Below are positions 24,157 through 32,248 of a stretch of DNA of 64,000 bases, piece by piece. Where the stretch lies: the NCBI RefSeq assembly GCF_030372275.1, contig NZ_JAUDDJ010000005.1. One strand, written 5' to 3'. The DNA is from Lawsonibacter sp900766145. GTDB taxonomy: Bacteria; Bacillota; Clostridia; Oscillospirales; Oscillospiraceae. A program made the translations under genes and the position numbers. A model generated the notes under the pieces. That model worked only from the letters and a program-made list of their open reading frames with translations, was not told the origin of the DNA and did not search any database. Within the stretch, counting starts at the first letter, position 1, and every line of letters begins with the position of its first letter.

Positions 24157-24455
24157 TCCTCCTCATCCTCCATGCGGCGCAGCAGAGAGTCCAACTGCTC
24201 CTCACTGCTGGGTCCGCTCAGCTCCAGCAGCCGCTCCAGGGCTTTCATCCGGTCGGCAAATTTCAACTCCACCGTCCCTGCCCCGCTGCGCCGAAATTCG
24301 ATCAGGGCGGACAGATCCAGCTTCCCGATGGCCTCCCGCTCCTCTTCCGGCAGGTAGGCCAGCTTCACCGCGTCATTGACTTTGGCGCAGGCCAGAGCGC
24401 GCATCTGCTCCAGCAGCTGCTCCCGATCCAGCGGTTTTTTGTTTCGTTTCACCAC
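24153..24455 (-). CDS. Putative terminase small subunit
   Basis: A 100-residue helical, charged protein as the first gene of the operon, immediately before the large terminase. It starts on GTG (24455, or the next codon GTG at 24452, six bases after AGGAGG). The N-terminus is a basic stretch (KRNKKPLDREQLLEQMRAL) and the C-terminus is acidic helices (SSEEQLDSLLRRMEDEEE). It is shorter than PBSX XtmA and I see no clear helix-turn-helix, so the DNA-recognition domain may be reduced. Such reduction is also reported for gene transfer agents. Confidence 0.6.
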   Translation of the reverse strand: MVKRNKKPLDREQLLEQMRALACAKVNDAVKLAYLPEEEREAIGKLDLSALIEFRRSGAGTVELKFADRMKALERLLELSGPSSEEQLDSLLRRMEDEEE

Positions 24456-24504
24456 ATCCCTCCTCTAACCCAGGTGGGACAAGGTCTAAAGTTGTACGCT
24501 TGAA

Positions 24505-24519
24505 GTCACATAATATGAC
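24505..24519. promoter_or_regulatory. Palindrome in the divergent control region
   Basis: GTCACATAATATGAC, arms matching at six of seven positions, between the divergent phage-like operon and the carboxypeptidase gene. A second GTCACAT lies 63 bp away at 24568. It may be an operator; no regulator is identified. No strong promoter pair was found for either direction in 24456-24621. Confidence 0.3.
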
Positions 24520-24621
24520 ATCTGAAAAATTTACCGCTTTCCTTTGCGGTATAGAAGACCTGCTGCTGTCACATCCTGTCATCGCATACCACTTGAAACA
24601 CAGATAGGGAGGCACAGCGAT

Positions 24622-25767
24622 ATGAAACGAATCGGTTCCCTGGTGCTGGCGGTGCTTTTGCTCACCGGCACGGCGTCGGCCCAGGAGGCCGCCGCCCAGT
24701 CTCCGCTGGAGCTGAGCGCGCCGTCGGCGGTGCTTATGGAAAAGGAGACCGGGACGATCCTATACGAGAAAGAGGCCAAGCGGCAGATGGAGCCGGCCAG
24801 CGTCACCAAGGTGATGACCCTGCTTCTCATCATGGAGGCGCTGGACAGCGGCCGCATCAGCCGGGAGGACGTGGTCACCGTCTCCGCCCGAGCCTCGGGC
24901 ATGGGGGGCTCTCAGGTCTACCTGAAAGAGGGAGAGCAGATGACGGTGGGAGAGCTCATCAAGTGCATCACCGTGGTCTCGGGCAATGATGCCACCGTGG
25001 CTATGGCGGAGTATCTGGCGGGCAGCGAGAGCGCCTTTGTCCAGCAGATGAACCAGCGTGCCCAGGAGCTGGGCATGGAGGATACCAACTTCGTCAACTG
25101 CACCGGCCTGCCCGCCCCCGGTCACATGACCACCGCCTACGATATCGCCCTCATGTCCCGGGAGCTCATTCTCAACCACCCGGGCATCCGGGAGTACACC
25201 ACCATCTGGATGGACTCCATCCGGGACGGAGCCTTCGGCCTGACCAACACCAACCGCCTGGTGCGCTTTTATGAGGGCACTACAGGTCTGAAGACGGGTT
25301 CCACCGACTCGGCTCTGTACTGCATGTCGGCCACGGCGGAGCGGGACGGCATGGAGCTTATTGCGGTGGTGATGGCCGCCCCCACGGCGGCAGACCGCTT
25401 TGAAGATGCCAAGGCCACGCTGGATTACGGCTTTGGGGCGTATACACTTATGCAGGTATATCCAGAAAGTCCTCTGGCCCCCATTCCGGTGCTGCTGGGC
25501 ACGGTGGGACAGATCCAGCCTGAGCTGGAGCGGGAGTGCCGTGTGCTGGTGCGCAAGGGAGAAGAGGGGAGCGTGACCACTCAGCTGACCCTGGCCCAGG
25601 ACCTGGAGGCTCCGGTGGAAGCGGGGCAGAAGGTGGGTCAACTGGAAATTTTGGTTAACGGAGAAATCCGGGATACGGTTCCGATTATTTCCAGTCAGCA
25701 GGTGCAGCGGCTGACCACAGGAGGGATTTTGCAGCGTATGCTGCGGGGCCTTTTGATGGCAGCATAA
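24622..25767 (+). CDS. D-alanyl-D-alanine carboxypeptidase (peptidase S11)
   Basis: Low-molecular-weight penicillin-binding protein trimming the terminal D-Ala from peptidoglycan stem peptides; 381 residues. The start ATG at 24622 follows GGGAGG. There is a signal peptide of about 21 residues (cleavage near TASA-Q). The active-site motifs are S60-V-T-K63, S120-G-N122 and K224-T-G. The C-terminal beta-rich domain (about 275-350) is of the PBP5 C-terminal type, and the last residues (GILQRMLRGLLMAA) form an amphipathic membrane anchor. DacF/DacA-type. Confidence 0.93.
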   Translation: MKRIGSLVLAVLLLTGTASAQEAAAQSPLELSAPSAVLMEKETGTILYEKEAKRQMEPASVTKVMTLLLIMEALDSGRISREDVVTVSARASGMGGSQVYLKEGEQMTVGELIKCITVVSGNDATVAMAEYLAGSESAFVQQMNQRAQELGMEDTNFVNCTGLPAPGHMTTAYDIALMSRELILNHPGIREYTTIWMDSIRDGAFGLTNTNRLVRFYEGTTGLKTGSTDSALYCMSATAERDGMELIAVVMAAPTAADRFEDAKATLDYGFGAYTLMQVYPESPLAPIPVLLGTVGQIQPELERECRVLVRKGEEGSVTTQLTLAQDLEAPVEAGQKVGQLEILVNGEIRDTVPIISSQQVQRLTTGGILQRMLRGLLMAA

Positions 25768-25779
25768 CAACAAAAACCC

Positions 25780-25816
25780 CCTGGGGCGGAAGGTTTTTTA
25801 GGCCTTCCGCCCCAGG
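25780..25816. terminator. Strong hairpin after the carboxypeptidase gene
   Basis: Perfect 14-bp stem CCTGGGGCGGAAGG / CCTTCCGCCCCAGG. The loop holds T6 but the plus-strand side is followed by AAAAC rather than a T-run; the minus-strand side is followed by GGGTTTTTG. It ends transcription before the glycogen promoter. Confidence 0.65.
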
Positions 25817-25859
25817 AAAACAGGGGTGGGGACAAAATTCCAATTAACACCCTTTTGAC

Positions 25860-25888
25860 TTGACGGTGCATAGGTAGTGTTGTATAAT
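25860..25888 (+). promoter_or_regulatory. Sigma-A promoter of the glycogen operon
   Basis: TTGACG (25860-25865), a 17-base spacer and a perfect TATAAT (25883-25888), about 87 bases before the glgB start. Confidence 0.88.
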
Positions 25889-25974
25889 TTATATAAATAT
25901 CGGGTATTCCGATTTTGAGAGGTTGTCGTTTTCGTTGGAAATTCGACGAAAAAGATGGGATTGAGGTGATTACA

Positions 25975-28032
25975 TTGGTCAAATATGATACAAAACTATC
26001 AGATTATGACCTGTTTTTGGAGCTGGAGGCCTTCTCAGAAGGCCGCAGTTGCCATGCGTGGAGATGCTTTGGCTCCCACCCAGGGCAGAAGGATGGACAG
26101 GACGGATATGTCTTCCGTGTCTGGGCGCCCAATGCCAAGCAGGTATGCGTCTTTGGTGACTTCAACGGATGGGATGAGAACGCCAATCCGCTGGAAAAAC
26201 TGGAAGGCGGAATCTGGCAGGGTTTTGTTGCTGGATTAAAGCGTTTTGATACATATAAGTACGCGGTGCACGGCGCCGACGGCAAGGTGGTGGCCAAGGC
26301 CGACCCCTATGCCTTCCACGCCGAGACCCGCCCGGGCAATGCCTCCAAGATCTACGACCTGGAGGAGTATCCCTGGGGGGATCAGGGCTGGCTGGACCAC
26401 CGGGCAAAGAACGCCCCTTACCGCCGCCCAATGAATATTTATGAATGCCACCTGGGCTCCTGGCGGCGCACCGGGGAGGGAGAGTTCCTCTCCTACCGGG
26501 ATACCGCTCAGTACCTGGTGCCCTACGTGAAGGAGATGGGCTACACCCACGTGGAGCTGCTCCCCGTCATGGAGCATCCCCTGGATGCCTCCTGGGGCTA
26601 TCAGGTCACCGGCTACTTTGCCGCCACCAGTCGCTTCGGAACACCCGATGATTTGAAGTACCTCATCGACCAGCTCCATCAGGCCGGCGTGGGTGTCATC
26701 CTGGACTGGGTGCCCGCCCACTTCCCCCGGGACGCCTTTGGCCTGTACCACTTTGACGGCGGCCCCACCTATGAGTACGCCGATGCCCGCAAGGGCGAGC
26801 ACCCCGACTGGGGCACTCAGGTCTTTGACCTGGGCCGCAGTGAGGTGCGCTCCTTCCTGTTCTCCAACGCCATGTTCTGGCTGGAGGAGTATCACGCCGA
26901 CGGCCTGCGGGTAGATGCCGTGTCCTCCATGCTCTATCTGGACTACGGCCGGCAGGACGGGGCCTGGATGCCCAACATCCACGGAGGCAAGGAGAACCTG
27001 GAGGCCATTGAGTTCTTCCAGAAGCTGAACACCGCCATCTTCGCCGCCCATCCCGACGTGCTGATGATCGCCGAGGAGTCCACTGCCTGGCCCAAGGTGA
27101 CCCATCCCGTGAGCGACGGCGGCCTGGGCTTCAACTTCAAGTGGAATATGGGCTGGATGAACGACATCTGCCACTACATCAAGCTGGACCCCTACTTCCG
27201 GCAGTTCAACCACCGGGATATCACCTTCTCCCTGATGTACGCCTTCTCGGAAAACTACATTCTGCCTCTGTCTCACGACGAAGTGGTCCACATGAAGGGC
27301 TCCTTCCTGGGCAAGATGCCCGGGGATAACGCGGAGAAATTCGCCGGCGTGCGGGCCTTCTACACCTACATGCTCACTCACCCCGGCAAGAAGCTCACCA
27401 TCATGGGCACCGAGCTGGGCCAGTGGAACGAGTGGCACTACGAGTATTCTCTGGACTGGCACCTGCTCCAGTATGAGCCCCACCGCCAGATCCACCAGTT
27501 CTTCAAAGCGGCCAACGCCATGTACCTGGAGCAGACTGCTCTCTGGGAGCAGGACGACTCCTGGCAGGGCTTCCAGTGGCTGTGTGCCGATGACAACACC
27601 GCCAATACGGTAGCCTTCCTGCGTTGGGACCGGGAAGGAAGACCTCTGGTGGTCGTGGCAAACTTCTCTCCCATCCACCGCAAGGGCTATCAGGTAGGAC
27701 TGCCTTTCCCGGGCACCTGGGCGCCGGTGTTCAACACCGATGCCGAGGAGTTTGGCGGCGCTGGTCTGGGCGATACCGCTCCCATCAAGAGCGTGGACAT
27801 CCCCTGTCATGACCAGGAGCAGTCCATGGCCATTGATCTGCCGCCCATGTCGGTGATGATCTACCGCTGCACTCGCCGCGCGCCTGTGCGTAAGAAGAAG
27901 GACAGCGCCAAGGCGGGAGAGAAGAAAACTTCGGAAAAGGTTAAGAAGCCGGAAGGCGCAAAGGACGCGGGGACCGCTGGAAAAAAGACTCAGGCGGCCA
28001 AGACCGTGAAAAAGAAAGACGATCAGGCGTAA
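25975..28032 (+). CDS. glgB: 1,4-alpha-glucan branching enzyme with Lys-rich tail
   Basis: Glycogen branching enzyme of the GH13 family, 685 residues from a TTG at 25975 that follows GAGGTG; a longer frame upstream has no ribosome site. An N-terminal CBM48-like domain (YVFRVWAPNAKQVCVFGDFNGW) precedes the barrel. The barrel has DWVPAHFP, the nucleophile region GLRVDAVSSMLYLDY, the acid/base Glu in LMIAEEST and LPLSHDEVVH. The last 50 or so residues are an unusual Lys/Ala-rich, low-complexity tail (RKKKDSAKAG ... KTVKKKDDQA) beyond the normal C-terminal beta domain. First gene of glgB-C-D-A. Confidence 0.95.
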   Translation: MVKYDTKLSDYDLFLELEAFSEGRSCHAWRCFGSHPGQKDGQDGYVFRVWAPNAKQVCVFGDFNGWDENANPLEKLEGGIWQGFVAGLKRFDTYKYAVHGADGKVVAKADPYAFHAETRPGNASKIYDLEEYPWGDQGWLDHRAKNAPYRRPMNIYECHLGSWRRTGEGEFLSYRDTAQYLVPYVKEMGYTHVELLPVMEHPLDASWGYQVTGYFAATSRFGTPDDLKYLIDQLHQAGVGVILDWVPAHFPRDAFGLYHFDGGPTYEYADARKGEHPDWGTQVFDLGRSEVRSFLFSNAMFWLEEYHADGLRVDAVSSMLYLDYGRQDGAWMPNIHGGKENLEAIEFFQKLNTAIFAAHPDVLMIAEESTAWPKVTHPVSDGGLGFNFKWNMGWMNDICHYIKLDPYFRQFNHRDITFSLMYAFSENYILPLSHDEVVHMKGSFLGKMPGDNAEKFAGVRAFYTYMLTHPGKKLTIMGTELGQWNEWHYEYSLDWHLLQYEPHRQIHQFFKAANAMYLEQTALWEQDDSWQGFQWLCADDNTANTVAFLRWDREGRPLVVVANFSPIHRKGYQVGLPFPGTWAPVFNTDAEEFGGAGLGDTAPIKSVDIPCHDQEQSMAIDLPPMSVMIYRCTRRAPVRKKKDSAKAGEKKTSEKVKKPEGAKDAGTAGKKTQAAKTVKKKDDQA

Positions 28033-28097
28033 GCCTCTCGCCTGCGCTTCTTTCGCAGAAGGCGGACCTTTAAAATACAACAGAGGTGAATGAGAGT

Positions 28098-29306
28098 ATG
28101 AAAAAAGAAGTAGTGGCCATGCTTTTGGCTGGCGGTCAGGGCAGTCGTCTCTATGCCCTTACCAGCCATGTGGCCAAGCCTGCCGTCCCTTTTGGCGGCA
28201 AGTACCGCATCATCGATTTTCCCCTGTCTAACTGCGTCAATTCCGGTATTGATACCGTTGGCGTGCTGACCCAGTACCGTCCCCTGGAGCTGAACAGCTA
28301 CATCGGCTCCGGCCAGCCCTGGGACCTGGACCGGTCCGACGGCGGCGTGCACATTCTGCCCCCCTACATGCGTGAGGGCGACCAGGGCACCTGGTATAAG
28401 GGCACGGCCAACGCCATCTATCAGAACATCGGGTTCCTGGACCTGTATGACCCTGAGTACGTGGTCATCCTGTCCGGCGACCATATCTATAAGATGGACT
28501 ACTCCGACATGGTGGACTTCCACAAGAAGACCCAGGCGGCCTGCACCATCTCCGTGCTGGAGGTCACTTTGGAGGAGGCCACCCGCTTCGGCATCATGAA
28601 CGTGGACGAGAACGACCAGGTCTACGAGTTTGAGGAGAAGCCCAAGCATCCCAAGAGCACCCTGGCCTCCATGGGCATCTACGTGTTCTCCTGGAAGAAG
28701 CTGCGCCAGTACCTCATCGACGACGAGGCCGATCCCAACTCCTCCAACGACTTCGGCAAGAACATCATCCCCAACATGCTGGCCGCCGGCGAGAAGCTGA
28801 TGACCTACCGTTTCAACGGCTATTGGAAGGACGTAGGTACCATCAACTCCCTGTGGGATGCCAACATGGATATGCTGGCCATCAACAGCGGTATCAGCAT
28901 GTATGATAACAGCTGGCCCATCTATGCCCGTACTCCCGTCAAGCCTCCCCATGTCACCGGCCCCAACGCCCAGGTGTCCCACTCTCTGGTCACCGGCGGC
29001 TGCCGCGTAGACGGCGTGGTGGAGAACTCGGTGCTCTTCAACTCTGTCACCGTAGAGGAGGGCGCGGATATCCAGTACTCCATCCTGATGCCCGGTGCCG
29101 TGGTAAAGAAGGGCGCCGTGGTGTCCTACGCCATCGTGGCCGAGGGCGCGGTCATTGAGGAGGAGGCCACCGTAGGTGCGCCGCCTTCGGACGACCCCGA
29201 TTGGGGCATTGCCGTGGTGGCCGGTGGTGTCACCGTTGGCCCCAAGGCCGTGATCAAACCCAGCGCCATGATTCGTGAAGATGTGAAAGGAGGTGAGCAG
29301 GCGTGA
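28098..29306 (+). CDS. glgC: Glucose-1-phosphate adenylyltransferase
   Basis: Makes ADP-glucose, the donor for glycogen synthesis; 402 residues. The nucleotide-binding motif is LLAGGQGSRLYALT near the start, with the substrate blocks KPAVPFGGKYRIIDFPLSNC, WYKGTANAIYQN and GDHIYKMDY. A left-handed beta-helix C-terminal domain (hexapeptide repeats, VSYAIVAEGAVIEEEATVG) follows. The ATG at 28098 is chosen over a GTG at 28086 because GAGGTG lies nine bases before it. It overlaps glgD by 4 bases (GTGA), so the two subunits are translated together. Confidence 0.96.
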   Translation: MKKEVVAMLLAGGQGSRLYALTSHVAKPAVPFGGKYRIIDFPLSNCVNSGIDTVGVLTQYRPLELNSYIGSGQPWDLDRSDGGVHILPPYMREGDQGTWYKGTANAIYQNIGFLDLYDPEYVVILSGDHIYKMDYSDMVDFHKKTQAACTISVLEVTLEEATRFGIMNVDENDQVYEFEEKPKHPKSTLASMGIYVFSWKKLRQYLIDDEADPNSSNDFGKNIIPNMLAAGEKLMTYRFNGYWKDVGTINSLWDANMDMLAINSGISMYDNSWPIYARTPVKPPHVTGPNAQVSHSLVTGGCRVDGVVENSVLFNSVTVEEGADIQYSILMPGAVVKKGAVVSYAIVAEGAVIEEEATVGAPPSDDPDWGIAVVAGGVTVGPKAVIKPSAMIREDVKGGEQA

Positions 29307-30415
29307 ACGATCTGCACGGAATTGTCTTCGCTTGCCGCTCTGATGCCAATCTGGGGGAGCTGACTCGTCCCCGTAACACCTGCTCCCTGCCCTTCGGCGG
29401 CCGTTACCGCCTCATTGATTTCATGCTCTCCAACTACGTCAACGCCGGTATCAGCGACGTGGGCATTATTGTTCACCAGAGCTACCAGTCCCTGCTGGAC
29501 CACGTGGGTTCCGGTAAGGATTGGGATCTGAGCCGCAAGCACGGCGGCCTGCGTATTCTGCCTCCCTTCGGCTATGCTGAGCGGGGCGGTGAGTATAAGG
29601 GCAACATGGACGCCCTGGCCGGTGTGGCGGACTACCTGGAGAACATCCGTCAGGACTATGTGATCCTGGCCTGGGGCGACATGGCAGTGAACCTGCCTGT
29701 GGCCGAGGTCTTCCAGCAGCACCTGGATTCCGGCGCCGACGTGACCATGGTCTGCACCCCCACCCTGAAGGGTGCACCCCGCTTTTCCGAGTACGTGGAA
29801 GTGGATGAGACCGGCCGCGTCACCGACCTGTCGGTCCATCCCGTGGCCGCCGACAAGACCCTGGAGAGCCTGGAGGTCTACATCCTCTCCAAGAAGCTGC
29901 TCATGGATATGGTGGATTACTGCGCCGCCCATGACATCTACAATTTCAGCCGCGGCGTGCTCCAGCCCCGCCTGAAGACCCTGAAGCTCATGTCCTATGT
30001 ACATAAGGGCTATGTGGCCCGCTTCCAGTCGGTGAGCGGCTACTTTGAGCGCTCCATGGACCTGCTGGATCCTGAGGTGCGGGATGAGCTCTTCAACCCC
30101 GCCCGTCCCATCCGCACCAAGGACCGCTCCAACCCCTCTACTTATTACGGCCCCGAGGCCAAGTCCAACCACTCCCTGGTGGCCGACGGCTGCCGCATCG
30201 AGGGCGAGGTAGAAAACTCCATCATCTTCCGCGGCGTCACCATCGAGAAGGGTGCCCGGGTGTCCAACAGCGTGCTGATGCAGGGCACCGTCGTCAAGAG
30301 CGGCGCCTCTCTGGCCTACGTTATCGCGGACAAAAACGTTACCGTCAATCAGGACCGCATGCTGATGGGCCACTTCACCTATCCTCTGGCCATCGCGAAG
30401 GAATCGGTCGTGTAA
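29303..30415 (+). CDS. glgD: GlgD, regulatory-type ADP-glucose pyrophosphorylase subunit
   Basis: Paralogue of GlgC, 370 residues, starting with GTG inside the glgC stop (GTGA). The catalytic loop is altered: the G-G-x-G-S-R-L nucleotide motif of GlgC is replaced by ACRSDANLGELTRPRNTC, and the active-site aspartate region is AWGDMAV. The beta-helix C-terminal domain is kept. In Bacillus and relatives GlgD forms a heterotetramer with GlgC and modulates its activity. A hairpin after it may reduce transcription into glgA. Confidence 0.93.
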   Translation: MNDLHGIVFACRSDANLGELTRPRNTCSLPFGGRYRLIDFMLSNYVNAGISDVGIIVHQSYQSLLDHVGSGKDWDLSRKHGGLRILPPFGYAERGGEYKGNMDALAGVADYLENIRQDYVILAWGDMAVNLPVAEVFQQHLDSGADVTMVCTPTLKGAPRFSEYVEVDETGRVTDLSVHPVAADKTLESLEVYILSKKLLMDMVDYCAAHDIYNFSRGVLQPRLKTLKLMSYVHKGYVARFQSVSGYFERSMDLLDPEVRDELFNPARPIRTKDRSNPSTYYGPEAKSNHSLVADGCRIEGEVENSIIFRGVTIEKGARVSNSVLMQGTVVKSGASLAYVIADKNVTVNQDRMLMGHFTYPLAIAKESVV

Positions 30416-30443
30416 GCTGAGTAAAACTCCATCACGCCGGGGG

Positions 30444-30465
30444 GCCGGGCGGAGTACCGCCCGGC
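30444..30465 (+). terminator. Attenuator-like hairpin between glgD and glgA
   Basis: Stem GCCGGGCGG / CCGCCCGGC with an AGTA loop, followed only by TTTCC. It looks like a weak terminator or processing hairpin inside the operon. Confidence 0.5.
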
Positions 30466-30519
30466 TTTCCGGGGGTGGAGTTTGCTTTTAATATCTGGAA
30501 CTGGGAAAGGGGAACTGAT

Positions 30520-31956
30520 ATGAAAATTTTGTTTGCCTCCTCCGAGGTGGCCCCGTTTATTAAAACTGGCGGTCTGGCCGATGTGGCCGGCTCTCTGCCC
30601 AAGGCTCTGGCCCAGGCGGGCCATGAGGTCAAGGTAATTCTCCCCCTGTATGAGGGCATTGGCGGCGAGTGGCGCAGCCAGATGACCTTCCTGAAGTATT
30701 TCAACGTCACCCTGTCCTGGCGGCAGGTGTACTGCGGCGTGTTCTCTCTGGAGCGCGACGGCGTGACCTACTGGTTCGTAGACAACGAGTATTACTTCAA
30801 ACGCTGGCAGCTCTACGGCCACTTTGACGACTGTGAGCGCTTCGCTTACTTCTCCCGGGCCGTCATCGAGACTCCCGGACAGCTGGACTTCTGGCCTGAT
30901 GTGATCCACTGCAACGACTGGCAGACCGCTCTGGTGCCCGTCTATCTGCTGGAGGAGAAGTACCGCATCCCCCAGCTGGGCCGTGCCAAGAGTGTGTTCA
31001 CCATTCACAACATCGAGTATCAGGGCCGCTACGGCGACCAGGTGCTGGAGGATGTCATCGGTCTGGACAAGAGCTACTTCAATGAGGGTATGCTGGCCTA
31101 CCATGACGACGTGAACCTGATGAAGGGCGCCATCATGGCCTCCAACTTCGTTACCACCGTCTCTCCCACCTACGCCAATGAGCTGAAGATCCCCTTCTAT
31201 GCCCACGGCATGGACGGTGTTATCAACCAGCAGAGCGGCAAGGTCCAGGGTATCCTCAACGGCATCGACATGGACCTGTATAACCCTGCTACTAATCCCG
31301 GCCTGGCCTCCAACTTTACCGCTGACGACCCCGTAGAGGGCAAGCTGGCCTGCAAGCTGGCGCTGCAGCGTGCGGTGGGCCTGCAGGAGAACGCGGACGT
31401 GCCCATCATCGCCTGCATCTCCCGTCTGGTGGGCCACAAGGGCTTCTCTCTGGTCACCGACGTGCTCCATCAGATCATGGGCATGAACGTGCAGATGGTG
31501 GTGCTGGGTACCGGCGACTGGCAGTTTGAGGAGGCCTTCCGCAACGCCCAGCAGCAGTATCCCGGCCGCTTCTCCGCTCAGATCACCTACTCCGGCCCTC
31601 TGTCCACCATGATCTATGCCGGCGCGGATCTGTTCCTCATGCCCTCGGTGAGCGAGCCCTGCGGCCTGAGCCAGATGATCGCCATGCGCTACGGCACCGT
31701 GCCCATCGTCCGGGAGACCGGCGGCCTGAAGGACACCGTCTTCCCCTACAATAAGTTTACCGGCGAGGGCCGCGGCTTTACTTTCAGCGATATCAACGCC
31801 AATGATATGCTCTGGGTCATCCGTGAGGCGGTGGAGCTCTACTACAACAACAAGGAAGCCTGGCGCGGACTGCAGAAGGAAGGCATGACCGCCGACTTCA
31901 GCTGGGATAATTCGGCCCAGCAGTATCTCAACATCTATCAGCGCATCCAGGGCTGA
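30520..31956 (+). CDS. glgA: Glycogen synthase (ADP-glucose)
   Basis: GT5-family synthase elongating alpha-1,4-glucan from ADP-glucose, 478 residues. The substrate motif KTGGLADVAGSLPKAL begins at Lys15; the C-terminal GT-B domain has PSVSEPCGLSQMIAMRYGTVPIVRETGGLKDTV with the catalytic glutamate. The ATG at 30520 follows AAAGGGG; a longer frame to 30475 crosses the intergenic hairpin and is not used. Fourth gene of the glycogen operon, ended by the terminator at 31973. Confidence 0.96.
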   Translation: MKILFASSEVAPFIKTGGLADVAGSLPKALAQAGHEVKVILPLYEGIGGEWRSQMTFLKYFNVTLSWRQVYCGVFSLERDGVTYWFVDNEYYFKRWQLYGHFDDCERFAYFSRAVIETPGQLDFWPDVIHCNDWQTALVPVYLLEEKYRIPQLGRAKSVFTIHNIEYQGRYGDQVLEDVIGLDKSYFNEGMLAYHDDVNLMKGAIMASNFVTTVSPTYANELKIPFYAHGMDGVINQQSGKVQGILNGIDMDLYNPATNPGLASNFTADDPVEGKLACKLALQRAVGLQENADVPIIACISRLVGHKGFSLVTDVLHQIMGMNVQMVVLGTGDWQFEEAFRNAQQQYPGRFSAQITYSGPLSTMIYAGADLFLMPSVSEPCGLSQMIAMRYGTVPIVRETGGLKDTVFPYNKFTGEGRGFTFSDINANDMLWVIREAVELYYNNKEAWRGLQKEGMTADFSWDNSAQQYLNIYQRIQG

Positions 31957-31972
31957 ACAAGCAGTTCAGTTG

Positions 31973-32005
31973 GCCGGGCGGACGGAAACGTCCGCCCGGC
32001 TTTTT
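31973..32005 (+). terminator. Terminator of the glgBCDA operon
   Basis: 11-bp stem GCCGGGCGGAC / GTCCGCCCGGC, loop GGAAAC, followed by TTTTT. Confidence 0.92.
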
Positions 32006-32013
32006 GCGTCCGC

Positions 32014-32092
32014 ATGGGAGAAAATGCCGATTTTCCACCGGGTTTTGCACAATCAAAATCACTGTTTCCAAGGCGGCAAACCCTTCTCCCAT
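32014..32092. repeat. Inverted-repeat element upstream of glgP
   Basis: An outer 9-bp pair ATGGGAGAA (32014) / TTCTCCCAT (32084-32092) encloses an inner GGGTTT / AAACCC pair. No coding potential. This region (31957-32248) otherwise holds the glgA terminator and the glgP promoter. It may be a small palindromic insertion or an RNA structure. Confidence 0.4.
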
Positions 32093-32154
32093 AAGCATTT
32101 CCGCCAAACTTTCCGGAATCGCTGGCATTTTCAGGGAAGGAGGGCTCTGGGCAT

Positions 32155-32183
32155 TTGACGTGGGTACGGTAGTATGGTAAAAT
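32155..32183 (+). promoter_or_regulatory. Sigma-A promoter of glgP
   Basis: TTGACG (32155-32160), 17-base spacer, TAAAAT (32178-32183), about 65 bases before the glgP ATG. It separates breakdown from synthesis genes. Confidence 0.85.
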
Positions 32184-32248
32184 ATGTCCCGTGCCGAGTT
32201 TACAGCAGAGAAAATGCTGTTAATAAAATCGATAAGGGAGGCAACATC

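Larger units (their letters stand above)
11369..24455 (-). mobile_element. PBSX-like phage head-tail operon, possible domesticated particle
   Basis: A 13.1 kb one-strand operon coding, in order of transcription, small and large terminase, portal, protease/scaffold, decoration protein, major capsid, three connector proteins, tail sheath, tail tube, chaperone with frameshift, a short Q-rich protein, LysM hub protein and baseplate components. Gene order follows PBSX xkdG-U. Most junctions are 4-base ATGA-type overlaps. There is no integrase, excisionase, repressor, replication gene, holin, endolysin or tail fibre in or beside it, and I see no flanking direct repeats like attachment sites. It is bounded directly by recG and a carboxypeptidase gene. 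It could be a degraded prophage, a PBSX-like bacteriocin/particle or a gene-transfer-agent-like system. Confidence 0.85.

Noticed and set aside
24481..24540. LexA/SOS box controlling the phage-like operon
   Set aside because: No GAAC-N4-GTTC-type site was found in the 24456-24621 region.
11249..24621. Attachment-site direct repeats at the ends of the phage-like block
   Set aside because: I compared both flanks by eye and found no repeat of 12 bases or more; a computed comparison could still find shorter or imperfect ones.
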